A program made the translations under genes and the position numbers. The notes beneath the pieces are model-generated. The model saw nothing but the letters and a program-made list of their open reading frames with translations, ran no database searches and was not told where the DNA came from. Below are positions 31,677 to 43,960 of a DNA stretch of 64,000 bases, piece by piece; position 1 is the stretch's first letter, and each line of letters starts with the position of its first letter. The stretch is from Asterias amurensis (taxonomy: Eukaryota; Echinodermata; Asteroidea; Forcipulatida; Asteriidae): contig NC_092666.1 in NCBI RefSeq assembly GCF_032118995.1, positions 13,528,501 to 13,592,500 on the forward strand, read 5' to 3'.

Positions 31677-34600
31677 CTACCATTGATCTTCCGGAGGGGG
31701 TGACGGCCATCTCACCCTCCTCGGGGGCACCGGTGGAGGGGCGCCATCTCCGTCCTCGTCTGAAGATACCTGGAAGTCGCCCTGCTCATTGAAGTTGAAT
31801 CGTGCGTAGACTGTCGGCTCTTCGGCACTTCGATGGACGGTCGGGTTCACATCGGCCCGTTGGTTTAGTTCAAGATCGGCGTACACGAGCTCCGCCGAGT
31901 GACTCCGAACGTCACTTAAAACAGTCGCCTAAAAAGGATCGTAAATATAATTTGAAACTTCGCATCGTGGACTATAATCAGGTGATGTTAGTGGTGACAT
32001 TATTGCGTTCTGTGGATCCATGCCTACGCAGCAGTGACAGGTTCAGATGGCTTTCTGATGACTGATGCCCAGAAAAAAATCTTAAGACTTTTCTTTTGCA
32101 ACGTCACAGCCCGAGTTTTTACCAACCCAGATTGGAAAACTATGGACAGCCATAAGTGCAAATCAAGAAAAGGGCGCTATTTTTGGTAACAAAGTAACCA
32201 AATTTGTTGATTTTGTTTGAAACAAAACAACCCATTATTAGAAGTATTCTACTTAATTGAAAGTTTGCAGAAAATGTTGAATTTTGTTAAAACATCTGTT
32301 TTTACGATTGGGTGTTTTACTAACAATCAGCCGGCCACCCACCAAGGCGGTTTTTTTATCAACAAAAGAAAGGTCAATACTAATAAAGGACGACCAACAT
32401 TTTGGGCTAGATCGCTCAGTTGGTAGATCGCCGGTGTCAGATGCAATTGTGTCCGCCATGCAATACAGTCCGCTCCGGACACTTTTGCATATGCAATCGT
32501 GTCCGGGGCTATGCAAAAACCGTCCGTTGGAAATATGACTGTACATGTACATGTACATGTATGTGCGCGCGTAAGCGAGCGTGCATGCACTGAACCTACA
32601 TACATGCAGCATGAATATCCACGTATGATTGCAGCGTATACCCAACGGCCGAACATTTCCCATGTCATTCATGACATGCACTTAGCTTGTTAAAAAATTG
32701 CGAACGTATTCCGTCGACCAAGGGCGTTTAATTTACTACAAGGACAGTTTTGCACGGGGCGGACACAACTGCATACGCATATATGTGTCCGGGCGGACAC
32801 AATTGCATTATGCAGCAGCGTCCGGGCGGACACGATTGCACATGCAAAACCGTCCGGCGCACATTATTGCATATGCAATAATGTCCTCCGGATAGTATTG
32901 CATAGAGGACATAATTGCATGCGAAACCGGCACACTAATCCGGAGGTGGCATGCTCATATCCCACTCTAACTGTTCTTTCCCAAAACAAAAATAGTAAAG
33001 TTAGTAAAACATTTCGTTGTACCTTCATTTCCACGTTGTTGGTGGCGCTGTTCACGGGAGTAAAGTTGTCGAACAAAACTTGGTGACCTTGAGTAAAAAA
33101 TATGTTTGTGGAATTTAAATAACTGACTTTGGAAGGTTTTTTTTTGTAGCTTAACACATTATAATAATTCTTCACCCCGGCTGCAGGTCTAAAAAAGATT
33201 GAGTATTTCCAATCATTGAACGGTGAATGTTCAATCCAGAAACTTGGATGAAACATCTTTCAACTGAAAATAACTCACCATTGATTGCCCTAAAAATCAT
33301 TCATGACTTAGATCAAAAGTATTTCACACCTTTGTACTATCGCATCACGGTGGTAAAGGGTCATGCGGGAATCAATACAAACCAAACCGAGTCTGGAAGA
33401 GGAAATAGTCTGACCCATTTGACTTGAGGTATCATGAGATTAGCATTCATAACTTCCGTTTTACATGCTGGGGACCACGACTCGCGGATTGAAAAAGCGG
33501 TATAGTAATGGTATACCATTTGCAGAACTTACCATACTGCCGCACAAGCCTGGGATGGGCTCCAAGGACCGCACTCACCGGTTCCTGACTCGGTAGAGGT
33601 GGGGGCGCCCTAGCGGGGATCTCAGGCGCATGATCGGTGATGACGTCACCGCGTTCTTGGTAGTCATTCTCTCCTTTAAAATAAAATAAAAATAAAAAAA
33701 ACTCCTTATGTAGTACTAGTAGACTTTTGGGACAACAGACGTACCAGTTAAATTCCATTGTTCTCGGTGAGATGCGCATGCTAAAAACTATATAAAAAAA
33801 TGTAAAGGCCAACAATGGTAAGTCTGCTGCCACCTAGCAATGGCAAAGTCTCCCATGCATTTAGGGTGCGTTCGTTTAGCTTCCCTGGGTCGACCCCGGT
33901 GTGTGAATGGGGTTTTTTCCAGGGCGAACGTGTGCAGATAATTACCCACGTTCGTCCTGGGAAAAAAAAACCGCCACACACCGGGGTCGACCCAGGGAAG
34001 CTAAACGAACGCACCCATAGTTTAAAACTACGCACGGCGTATAGGATTGGCGAATGAACAACCTCCTTTTGATTTGAACTGTTAATCAAGGTTTCCCCAC
34101 CTGCACTTTGGTTGAAAACAGCGCCCACTACCGTCGGGATCTGTCTGTTGATTCGAGTAGGATCAGTCGGTCTGCTAAAAAAGAAAAAAAGTAAAAAAGA
34201 AAAACTAAATAAGAAAATTATACTGGCTCTTTAATATAAAGGGCGTCAATGAAACAAAAATATTTAGTTAATATGGTGCAAAATGTGTGTAAAGTTTAGT
34301 ACTATCATGTTTTGAAAAATACTATTTACATTAACCTTCGGAATCCAGTTGAGTTGTTTGTTTGAATTTTACTCAACAAATAATTACAATGCCGTTATAG
34401 TTTTGAAGTTGTTCCAAACTTGTCAACTAAAACAATGGATATAACCTTGTTAGCAGTCTTTATATATTTCCTCAAAATTACTACTTACATTCGCTGCGAA
34501 GGAAGTCTTCTACGACCTGCGAAATATAAAATACACGAACCGTTTTTATTGTCTGAAGATCAGCAGAGTATATCCGATTGAAACGTCGAGACCACAAACA

Positions 34601-37600
34601 GCTATTTTCAGAACCAACATTTCTCCCAAAAGAGAATTACATAATAATGGCTGTACCTGCAAGTTTACTTTTTTTTATGTTTTATGTTTCGGGGGTGATT
34701 GTTTTTTATTTTACAGTATATTTTATTCTTCGAGTGTTACCCTTTTTGTTGTGGGTGTGGCTACTGGCTATTATTTGGGTTGCTGGGGCGTTTATTTTGT
34801 TTATTTAGTTTGTCTGTGGCTTAAATTAATAAAAATTTCCATTTACAAAGTTGTCCTTTTATTGAAACTTGTTATTCACAGCTTTAAAGGCAGTGGACAC
34901 TATTGGTAATTACTCATAAAAAAAATTATTGGCATAAAACCTTTCTTGGTGACGAGTAATGGGGAGAGGTTGATGGAATAAAACATTCTGAGAAACGGCT
35001 CCCTCTGAAGTAACTTAGTTTTTGAGAAAGAAGTATTTTTCCACGAATTTGATTTCGAGACCTCAGATTTAGGATTTCGGGTCTCGAAATCAAGCATCTG
35101 GAAGCACACAACGTCGTGTGACAAGGGTGTTTTGTCATTCATTACTCGCAACTTCGACGACCACTTGAGGTCAAATTTTCACAGGTTTGTTATTTTGTGC
35201 ATATTTTGAGATACACCAAGTTAGACAGACTGGTCTTTTAAAAAATACCAAATGTGTGCAGTGTCTTTAAAGCACTTGTTTTGTTTTTACTGCGATTATG
35301 TGAGTGTATTTCTTTATCAAACACATTTTGTTTTACACATTTTCATAACATAAGCTTTTAATTACATTTTTAGTTTTTGTAATGTACATGTGCACCTGTT
35401 ATTTTGGGATTTCGTCCAATATTGGTAGGTACCTTTTTCTACACTTTTATTTAATACTGAAACCATTTCCTGAATAATATCCTCATTTACAGAGAAAAAA
35501 ATTCAAACTTACGTTTCTTCTTCTTTCTCTTTCGGTAAACTACAACAAGAGTGACCAAAACCACGGCTGCAATTGCTACGAAACATGCAGAAACCGAAAT
35601 TGGCAAAACTGTGTATTTTGCTGAGGAAAAACGAAAGTAATAAAAAGGAGAGATTTTAGTCTGGAGTTAATATAAAAATAAAAAAAACGAAATTAAAATA
35701 GTAATAGCTTTTGCAAACTTTGTCCAGACAAAAGAACCTATGAGTATAGCTAGGGTATAAATGCAAGAGTTATATTCTTAGTGGTATAGCGTTTTTAACC
35801 CTAGCAGGGTCTGTCTCGAAGGCTAAATAAAATTAGCGGTTGCAAACTTTTTCCCAACCAAAAAGTTATATTCTTAGTGGTCTAGCGTTTTTAACCCTAG
35901 CAGGGTCTGTCTCGAAGGCTAAATAGAACTAGCGGTTGCAAACTTTTTCCCAACCAAAAAGGACATAAATATTATGGTATAAATGCAACAATTAGTTTGT
36001 GTCCTAATATTTCAACTCTAGCAAGGATCTTTCTCGAAGGCTAAGAAATTACCTCTCACAAATAAAACTCTGCTTCAGTCGAAACATCTGTCAACTATAC
36101 TTTTTGAGTTAATAATACATATATATCAGATGAAACAACTCCATTGACAATTATTGTGTGTAACTGAGATCGACAATAGTTTCCGTGGAAGGTCTAGTTA
36201 TTATTGTTGCAATAGTTTTCAGGGGAGCTATGCCATGGCTTTTGTTTGTTTTTCTTATAGACTGGTCTCGCGCGTATTCGGACTCTGGACCCGTTAAAGT
36301 GTGGGGATTCGTTTCCTCATGCGTATTGTATAGTAAGACCAAGTGGATTCTAAAAATCTTTAATTATTATGGCTTAAAACCGGAACAACTTTTGTCATAT
36401 GCTTGTGTCATAAACTCACCATCAGTTACGTCACCCATCATCGTAGGCTTGGATGTTGAGAATGTAGTCACGTGTGTATAGCTGCTACCTGTAGTATCAG
36501 ATGACGTATGTGTACTTGCCGATGCTTGTTCAGTTTGCAAATCACCTTCAATTTGAAATGGCATGTGGCATTGTTTTAAGCGAAATAGAAAGTCCATTTC
36601 ATTATATAACTCTATCTGAAGTAATGTAGTGTTTGAAAATAGGTTACTCACTGAAATATTTCAAGCCTTTCTCAGACATCTGAAAGCACACACACAATGT
36701 TGTACAACAAGGGTGTTTTTTTCTTACAAAGATTTTCTTGGAACTTCGATGACCAAATGAGCCCAAATTTTCACAATTTGTTAAAATTTGTTAGGATACA
36801 CCCAGTGAGAATCATGGTCTTTGACAATAACAAACGTGTCCAGTACCTTTAACGACTTGATTTCAAATCTACTTATTTTAATGTCTTCGTATTTATTGAT
36901 ATTATTTGACTAGTACCTTGTATATGTAGCTGACGTTTTTGTGGCGGTATGGCAGAGCCAGCAGGGAAGCTTGCCAAACAGACCAGGGATCCACCGTCAA
37001 TTCCCGTCAACTGGCTGTGAGTGTTCCATAGACCCGTGTCTCCACTCTCGACGGTCGTATTTGTCACATTCTCCGTTAAGTTTCGGTCATTCAGGGTCCA
37101 GCGTATCTCAGCGGCTGGTTTGGAGCCGTAGACTGAGCAGTTTAGACGGTATGGACCAGGGTAGGCTAACGTGACGTTGTCAATTTCCGCAAAGTTGTGA
37201 GTTTGGTTTGATAGAACCATGACGGTTGGAGGTACTGTGTTCAAGTTACAAGAAAGTGTGATTTAAACATGATTTTACACCTACTATAAAACGTACTCAT
37301 TTGTAACCTGTTTGTTCTTAGCGTTGTGTGGTGTTTGCTTGTTTGTTTTGTGAAATAGTAGCCTATTACATCGTTAGTATAGGCATACATCATCAAACAA
37401 GTTTAAAGGTCTGTGCACGTTTGGTAATTGTCAAAGACCAGTGTTCTCATCCCAATATAAGCATAAAATAATAAACCTGTAAAAATTTGGGCTCAATTGG
37501 TCATCGAAGTTGCCAGAAAATGATGAAAGAAAAAACACCCTTGTCGGAAGAATTTGTGTGCTTTCATGGGAATAAAAGACTTCTAGAAGTCTTTTAATAT

Positions 37601-39733
37601 TTAGTGAGAAATTACTTCTTTAAAAAAAATACGTTACTTCAGAGGGAATCGTTTCCCACAATGTTTTTATACTATCAACAGCTCTCACTATGCCTGGTAC
37701 CAACTCAGTTTTTAAGTTAATATTTGTTTTGAGTTATTACCAAACGTGTACCTTCACTTTAAGTTTTGAAATGTGATCAAATTATACGGGACTTTGAGGC
37801 CATTGCAGGGCAAATAAATTAGAAAAATGTGTTATGTTTAAAGTCACCTGGAAATAGAACCTTTTTTCTTTCAAACATAAGAGTATATGCTTACGAACAA
37901 TAAAACAATTTTTTTAGTAATTGTTTGTCACGATTTATACGTTAAAAAAATATATGAAGTTGTTTGGGGGGCTGACTCCGCCTACCCCTTTTGTGACGTC
38001 AATCGAGGCAGACTTTGCCTGCAATGCGTATAGTAAGCACACGTGCAAAGTACATGTACGTCCAAGTCGTGAGTTGGTACATTTCAAAAAGTGTTTTTCT
38101 GCATTCAGCAGCAATACACCTGGTCGGCATTGCCGGAAAAAACAAGTACATGTATACTTTGCAATTGTGTTTACTCTACGCATTACAGGCAAAGTCTGCC
38201 TCGATTGACGTCACGAACAGCGCCCTCTCGGGTCGGGTTCTACTCTTAAATTTGTAAATAACATAAGAACTGATATTTTAAAACCTTAGTTAACTGTTTA
38301 TTCACATTCCACTCATCAAAACACATATAATTATTAGTGACAAAAGCTTTATTCAAAAAAAATACCACTTCCAGGTGACTTTAAATGGAAACTTTCTCAG
38401 GCCATTTCCAAATTAGCCGTTGTGTGTGTTTGTATTTGTATCTAAGGCTACTTCTTACCATTAACCACCAGTTCCGAGAAGGACTCTTCAGGTACACAGC
38501 CCGTTACTTGACACTTGTATTTGCCACCATCTTCCAACTGAACGTTTGTGATCGTCCAGTTGCAAATCTTGTGTCCGAGGGTTTTAGTTGAAGCCTCTAA
38601 TTTGCATTCTCGTAAAAATGTTGGATCTGTACAATTTTCATCATAGACAATGCAGTTCAACCATGAAGTTGTTGTTGTACAATTAATATTGTCCTCTTGC
38701 CATTGGCACACGAGTGTGGCGTTTTCGCCAAGCAAGGCAGTCACACTCGGGGTCGATGAAACATTTAACGGCATCAGTACTCCTACGTCAACAAAAATAC
38801 AATGTAAGAACTTACCACCACATCCAATCTAGTTATCGCTAGCTCAGAACTACGAGGTAATTAATGGCATTTTTATTATGAAAGGGGCGTTTAAATTTGA
38901 AGAAAATAAAACCAAAACTAAAAGAAACTAATGATTTCTTAGAACACGTAACACTGTTATCTGTTGTTGCTTTATTCGACATCGGGCCAATGCAGATTTA
39001 ATTTAAAGTCACCTGGAAGTGGTATTTTTTCAAAATAAAGCTTTTGCCACTAATATATGTGTTTTGATGAGTGGAATGTGAATAAACAGTTAACTAAGGT
39101 TTTAAAAAATCAGTTCTTATGTTATTTACAAATTTAAGAGTAGACCCTGACCCGAGAGGGCGCTGTTCGTGACGTCAGTCGAGGCAGACTTTGCCTGTAA
39201 TGCGTAGAGTAAACACAATTGCAAAGTACATGTATACGGACCAAGTCGTGAGTTTGTACGTTTCAAAAACAGATTTTTTTGTTTTTTTCCCGGCAATGCC
39301 GACCAGGTGTATTGCTGCTGAATGCAGAAAAACAATTTTTGAAACGTACCAACTCACGACTTAGACGTACATGTACTTTGCACGTGTGTTTACTGTACGC
39401 ATTGCAGGCAAAGTCTGCCTCGATTGACGTCACAAAAGGGGTAGGCGGAGTCAGCCCCCAAACAACTTTATATATTTTTTAAACATATAAATAATGACAA
39501 ACAATTACTAAAAAAATTGTTTTATTGTTCGTAAGCATATACTCTTATGTTTGAAAGAAAAAAAAATTCTATTTCCAGGTGACTTTAATCCCTAATAAAA
39601 TGAATTGCTCAATTTTCCCTTCAATTACCATAAGGTTTGTATACGGTTGCTAAACAAACAAACAAACAAACAAACAAACAAACAAACAAACAAACAAACA
39701 AACAAACAAACAAACAAACACACCAACAACACA

Positions 39734-39764
<31 letters not shown>

Positions 39765-39861
39765 TTTTATTTTCGCACATAATTTATATGATTGACTTAC
39801 CACCATTGATAATGTTTGCCTGGTAACTTATCAATAGATACGAAATGAAGATGGCGATCAT
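31677..39861 (-). CDS. Two-Ig-domain transmembrane receptor with ITIM-like tail, 10 coding exons
   Basis: Exons in order: 39801-39861, 38459-38782, 36917-37234, 36420-36545, 35513-35620, 34489-34516, 34101-34174, 33533-33670, 33023-33087, 31677-31928. All have GT/AG borders and consistent phases, giving 497 residues. Residues 1-20 are a signal peptide (MIAIFISYLLISYQ...). Ig1 (21-128) has LVCQW and the V-type LEDGGKYKCQV and carries eight cysteines. Ig2 (129-234) has LNCSVYG...IRW and GGSLVCLA. Eleven N-glycosylation sites are visible. A Ser/Thr-rich stalk (235-276) and a membrane helix (about 283-305) followed by RKRKKKK come next. The tail has APPPLP and PPPVPPR (SH3-type), ELVYADLEL (an ITIM pattern, Tyr430) and PTVYARF (Tyr455). 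Each Ig domain is one phase-1 exon, the usual layout of the superfamily. The tail suggests SH2/SH3-dependent, perhaps inhibitory, signalling. The ligand is unknown. The short exons 34489-34516 and 33023-33087 are supported by phase only. Confidence 0.8.
32440..32930. mobile_element. Palindromic element family I (GTCCGG/GCATATGC units), copy 1
   Basis: Repeated alternating words TGCAATTGTGTCCG, GCATATGCAA, GTCCGGGGCTATGCAAAA and GAGCGGACAGTATTGCAT-type complements, with TACATGTACATGTACATGTA at about 32540. A second copy, in the opposite orientation, is at 59368-59570. It lies in the last intron of the Ig receptor. Confidence 0.65.
33864..34016. mobile_element. 153-bp near-perfect palindrome
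   Basis: GGGTGCGTTCGTTTAGCTTC pairs with GAAGCTAAACGAACGCACCC, and GGGTCGACCCCGGTGTGTG pairs with its complement. As RNA it would form one long hairpin. Remnants of related elements are at about 20270-20300 and 21668-21715. It lies in the receptor intron between exons 7 and 8. Confidence 0.8.
34551..34592 (+). ncRNA. Degenerate hammerhead-like motif
   Basis: CUGAAGA (fits CUGANGA), a five-pair stem II with one mismatch (AUCAG/CCGAU), and GAAACGUC followed by GAGACC. Stem I seems partly lost because GUCU overlaps the core. It lies on the strand opposite to the Ig receptor, in its intron 5. Downstream sequence to about 34810 has no assigned role. Confidence 0.4.
34884..35270. mobile_element. 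Family A element (copy 8)
   Basis: Complete ends (AAAGGCAGTGGACACTATTG; GTGTGCAGTGTCTTTAA), with GAGACCTCAGATTTAGGATT and the shared core between. In intron 5 of the receptor gene. Confidence 0.8.
35765..36045. repeat. Tandem repeat, 96-bp unit
   Basis: Two close copies (from 35769 and 35865) of a unit with TATAGCGTTTTTAACCCTAG and GCGGTTGCAAACTTTTTCCC, and a third diverged copy to about 36045. Intronic in the Ig receptor gene. Confidence 0.8.
36664..36852. mobile_element. Family A half element
   Basis: Only the right part (CATCTGAAAGCACACACACA to GTGTCCAGTACCTTTAA) remains. It lies in the receptor intron between the Ig2 and stalk exons. Confidence 0.6.
37402..37762. mobile_element. Family A element (copy 10, reverse, diverged)
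   Basis: Ends TTTAAAGGTCTGTGCACGTT and ACGTGTACCTTCACTTTAAG, with the reverse-oriented core (CCTGTAAAAATTTGGGCTCA). Intronic in the Ig receptor gene. Confidence 0.65.
37838..38384. mobile_element. Family D TIR element (copy 1)
   Basis: Terminal inverted repeats TTTAAAGTCACCTGGAA and TTCCAGGTGACTTTAAA are perfect. The inner arms TGACGTCAATCGAGGCAGAC and GTCTGCCTCGATTGACGTCA also pair. 547 bp, intronic, no transposase frame. Confidence 0.85.
39002..39588. mobile_element. Family D TIR element (copy 2)
   Basis: The same ends and inner arms as 37838-38384 but in the opposite orientation, in the next intron of the same gene. The two copies could pair as inverted repeats around the Ig1 exon. Confidence 0.85.
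39652..39760. repeat. CAAA and TA microsatellites
   Basis: About 17 units of AAAC (39652-39720), then a TA run of about 13 units (39734-39759). Just downstream, in transcript sense, of the receptor's first coding exon. Confidence 0.9.
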
Positions 39862-41016
39862 CTTAATATTCAACGCTACACCTCCGTCGTGATGATAAAC
39901 CTCAACGACCCTTGAAAGTATTCTGAAATAATGCGAAGAACAAAAACTAGTTACAACACTATATAACATAAACTTTGGAACGCGTTTTTCGGGTTTTTAT
40001 TTCAAAAATTACAATTTGTTTTCTTTAATAAAAATGTCATTGTTTAAGTTTAGTTTGACAGCTTACTGATTAGAAAGTTCGTACAAGAAACATTTTCTCC
40101 CCATGTGAATTTCTTTTCTCTTTAATGAAGTAATATTTAAGAAACCTCTCTCTGAAAACCTAAAAAATGCAACATTCGGTTGTTGGTAAGAACACATTAT
40201 TACGGACACTGTGTTCAAATGCTAAAAACTGTGCATAGTTTGTCACTCTTTCCTACCGACTCACACAGCGGGAAGCACACCAAAATGTTCACATCAGATT
40301 TGTTATGTCATGGTTGAGCACACAGGAACAGCATCAGCGGCTATTTTTATCAGCTCTAATAACGATCTTGTATAATACCTAATGTTTAGCGATGAGTCTT
40401 ACCGTGTTCCTTGTTAAGATTATTGACTCATTAATCCTTGTAGACCCGTATGCTTCGCTTAGATCACTCGTTATGAAACCACAGGCTATTCTTAAAATAA
40501 TAATACTTAGACTTCACTGATCACATTTCGTTTTCGTAAGCTAAAGGTTAAAATATCTATAAATTACGTTCTTACACGTGGACTATTAAAGGGACACGTT
40601 GCCTTGGATCGGGCGAGTTTGGTCTATGGAAAGTGTTTGAAACAGTTCGTTATGAAATGCATATGAATAGAAAGATATTTTAAGAGTAGAATATAATGAT
40701 CCACATAAACATGCCTAGAAATTGCGTGGTTTTCCTTTTACGTCGTGAACCACTACGGCATGCAATTTTGTGCGAGTCAAATTTTTGACGGAAATGGCCG
40801 ACCGTATTATTTCGCAAAAAGGAAAACCGCGCAATTTCGAGTCACATTTGTGTGGCTCGTTATATTCTACTTTTAAAACATCTTTCTAACCACCATAATT
40901 ATGCATTTTATAACAAACAGTTTCAAACGCTTTTCGTGGACCAACTCGACTGATCCAAGGCAACTCACCCTTTATAAAAGAAAGGCCTTAATGGTTTTAC
41001 TTTGGTGTAATTGGTT
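39862..41016. other. Region upstream of the Ig receptor
   Basis: No gene is seen. 39862-40585 is unique sequence that must include the receptor 5' UTR and promoter. 40586-40973 is a family C foldback (copy 3; ends AAAGGGACACGTTGCCTTGG and a shortened complement). Confidence 0.5.
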
Positions 41017-41389
41017 GAAGCCATTGGACACTTTCGGCACAGAAAAAAAAAGTTCACAGATTTACAAATAACTTACAGGGTTTACAGAAGGTAATGGTGA
41101 AAGACTTCTCTTGAAATATTATTCCATGAAATGCTTTACTTTTCGAGAAAACATTAAAACAATTATCAATTCTCGTTATCGAGAATTACGGAGTTATTTT
41201 AAACACATGTCATGACACGGTGAAACGTGCGGAAACAAGGGTGGGTTTTTCCCCCATTATTTTCTCCCGACTCCGATGACTGATTGAGACTAAATTTTCA
41301 CAGGTTTGTTATTTTATATAAACGTTGCGATGCACGAAGTTTGGGCCTTTGGACAATACTGTTTACCGAAAGTGTCCAATGGCTTTAAA
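41017..41389. mobile_element. Family B element (copy 4)
   Basis: The ends GCCATTGGACACTTTCGGCA and AAAGTGTCCAATGGCTTTAA, with the core TAAATTTTCACAGGTTTG, mark family B in reverse orientation relative to copy 1. No coding frame. Confidence 0.75.
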
Positions 41390-41844
41390 CAAAACTTAAA
41401 GGTGCAACTTATATCCGATTGTCTTCTTGTTATAAAGATTGTACGCTATAGTTGTAGTAGCATCCTGAGAAGCCATCATCATCTAAGATGACCCGTTGAT
41501 TAGAAGTCAATACAAATATTGGAATCTGAGAGTCGAACAAGCATGAATTGTTTCTCAGATGTCTAAGGGTTGGTGTCCGGTTCGTGAATGCTGCGACCAG
41601 AGATGCGGTTGGTACCCGCTGTCACCTCGATAAACGTACATGGATGCTCCTGCTAAAATACCTTTAGCTGGTTAGGGGTTTTCGCCGTTTTTTTCTCAAC
41701 AACAAGTATAGACACTGTATTCGGCTGAAAATGTCACCATCGTGATTTGTTTATAATTTCTCGATAAATTTGCTTATAAATCAGCATTATACGTTGACAG
41801 AGAGCTATCCCAAACTTAAGTATTTAATTTTAAGGTGGAGTTTC

Positions 41845-42230
41845 TTTAAAGCCAGTGGACACTATTGGTAATTGTCAAAGACTAGCCTTCACAGTTGGTG
41901 TATCTCAACATCTGCATAAAATAACAAACCTGTGGAAGTTTGAGCTCAATTGGTCATCGAACTTGCGAGATAATAATGAAAAAAAAACACCCTTGTCACA
42001 CGAAGTTCTGTGCGTTTAGATGGTTGATTTCGAGACCTCAAGTTCTAAACTTGAGGTCTTGAAATCAAATTCGTGGAAAATTACTTCTTTCTCGAAAACT
42101 ATGGCACTTCAGAGGGAGCTGTTTCTCACAAGGTTTTATACCATCAACCTCTCCCCATTACTCGTCACCAAGAAAGGTTTTATGCTAATAATTATTTTGA
42201 GTAATTACCAATAGTTTCCACTGCCTTTAA
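41845..42230. mobile_element. Family A element (copy 11)
   Basis: TTAAAGCCAGTGGACACTAT to CCAATAGTTTCCACTGCCTT, in reverse orientation relative to copy 1. 42231-42825 shows nothing else but one GCGCCCTCTTG word. Confidence 0.75.
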
Positions 42231-42825
42231 GATCACGTGCCTGATATGCATCCACCATGTGAAAAGCAACATGATGTATCATCATACATTCTTTATCCCA
42301 ATGCAAACCATAACATTGTATGTTGATAAAAATATGAAACGGGGTTATGAGAATGGTAGAATAAACGTTTCAGTCCATAGAGCTATGTAACAGGATAGCT
42401 CTTGGTTCAATCTACACGTAATCGGAAACGCGGAGTAAGTTTTACGGGGCGCCCTCTTGTGAAACTCTTCCTCACAATTTATTTAGATATCTTCAAGGGT
42501 TGGGGTTTAGAGCCTCGCAAAACGCCGATTAATTTTGTACAGATTCATGCTTCGTCAGGGAAGTTTATCATTTTGATAATTTGTACAGTGCTCCTGAATG
42601 GTTGTAGGGGCTATAAGTCCATATGGCCAGGGCCAAGTTTTTATAAAGCCCTATAAGCATAAACGTTTAGTGTTGCGACTGGAGCCCAACTTATTTGTAA
42701 CTTAGCAAATATATTTGGGTGAGCAGTATTTTCTGCTAAAAAATAAACTTCATGAAATTGGGCATAACATGTAGGTGTATTTGATCTTGATTAAGGTGAA
42801 TGTCTTCCGATTGAGCTTTGGGCTT

Positions 42826-43145
42826 ATTTACCTCAATGAGATATCACTTTTTGTAAAAATGAGTGAAAAAGTGGTGGCGCCATACGGAAAGTTATCCTAT
42901 TCAAGTCGTTTTCTTTTAGGAAATGTTTTGATCATTTATTTGCTCTCATACAGTCATTTATTTTAAGTAACTTTGATAATATTTATAGATAACTTTCCGT
43001 ATAGCGCCACCACTTTTCCACTCATTTTTACAAAAAGGGATATCTCATTGAGGTGAATTAGATACTATATAATATACATTATTTCATATCTAATGAAAAA
43101 GTGGTGGCGCCATACGGAAACTTTTCCAGATTTATTGTTAAGTGT
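42826..43145. mobile_element. Family E arms, three copies
   Basis: ACCTCAATGAGATATCACTT...GTGGTGGCGCCATACGGAA, then its inverted copy at 42990-43060, then a third short arm at 43095-43130. Probably two nested or partly deleted family E elements. 43146-43717 holds no supported feature. Confidence 0.65.
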
Positions 43146-43717
43146 TAAAGTTATTCCATAATTCCAATGAAGACTAGACATTATTTAAGATTGATATTAA
43201 AACAGCCCCGAACCCTCATAAGTCTATTACACGACCCATTATTTAAATGAAGGTCACATTCACAAGAAATATTATCAGTAAAATTTGTTCGTGTAAATCG
43301 AAATTACCTGAAACTAGGAATGAAAGCAAAGGTTAAATTCAGTTTCAGTATTAACATTATTTTATTACCTTCATCACAGGGGAATAAACATAATAATTTT
43401 TATTTTTATTTTAATAATTCCAACAACCAGTTTACAATATTTTGCCCACGAAAAACGAGAGCAAAATGGTAATAATTTTAAAATGACGGGCAGACCTTGA
43501 TAGTTGTTGGACCACCGCTTAAAAACAATACAAAACTGCATTTTTCTTTGACAGTGAAATAACCAGTGATGAAATGATATCACTGGATACATTTTTTAAT
43601 GAGGAATAGTACTTTCAGACCAGCAAGCTATTTTGTAGTGACTTGGAAGTATTTTTGTTTCGGAATTTGTATTTATTTAATGCAAAATATGCAGTCTATC
43701 ATTGAACAAACTAATCA

Positions 43718-43960
43718 GGGCCCAATTTCATAGAGCTGCTTAGCACAAAAGTTTGCTCAGCATGAAATTTCTTTCTTGATAAAAACAGGATTACCAACCA
43801 AATTTCCATTTGTTGCATATTGCTTGTTACTGGTATTCAGGTGTTTTTTGCTTATCCTGAAAATCACGTGGAAATTTGGTTGGGTAATTCTGTTTTTATC
43901 AAGGCACAAACTTGATGCTATGGAAATTTTTGTGCTTAGCAGCTCTATGAAATTGGGCCC
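43718..43960. mobile_element. Family M foldback (complete copy)
   Basis: GGGCCCAATTTCATAGAGCT and AGCTCTATGAAATTGGGCCC are perfectly mirrored at the ends of a 243-bp element. 43961-44474 contains only TTTATT at 44204-44209, a possible poly(A) signal of the CXorf65-like gene. Confidence 0.8.

Noticed and set aside
32253-33256. Overlapping frames of 110-140 codons on the minus strand
   Set aside because: They lie in family I palindromes and intron sequence; only the 65-bp exon at 33023-33087 is supported.
34578-34808. Hydrophobic 76-codon frame next to the hammerhead-like motif
   Set aside because: Looks like a membrane helix by composition, but the sequence is T-rich and has no coding support; likely chance.
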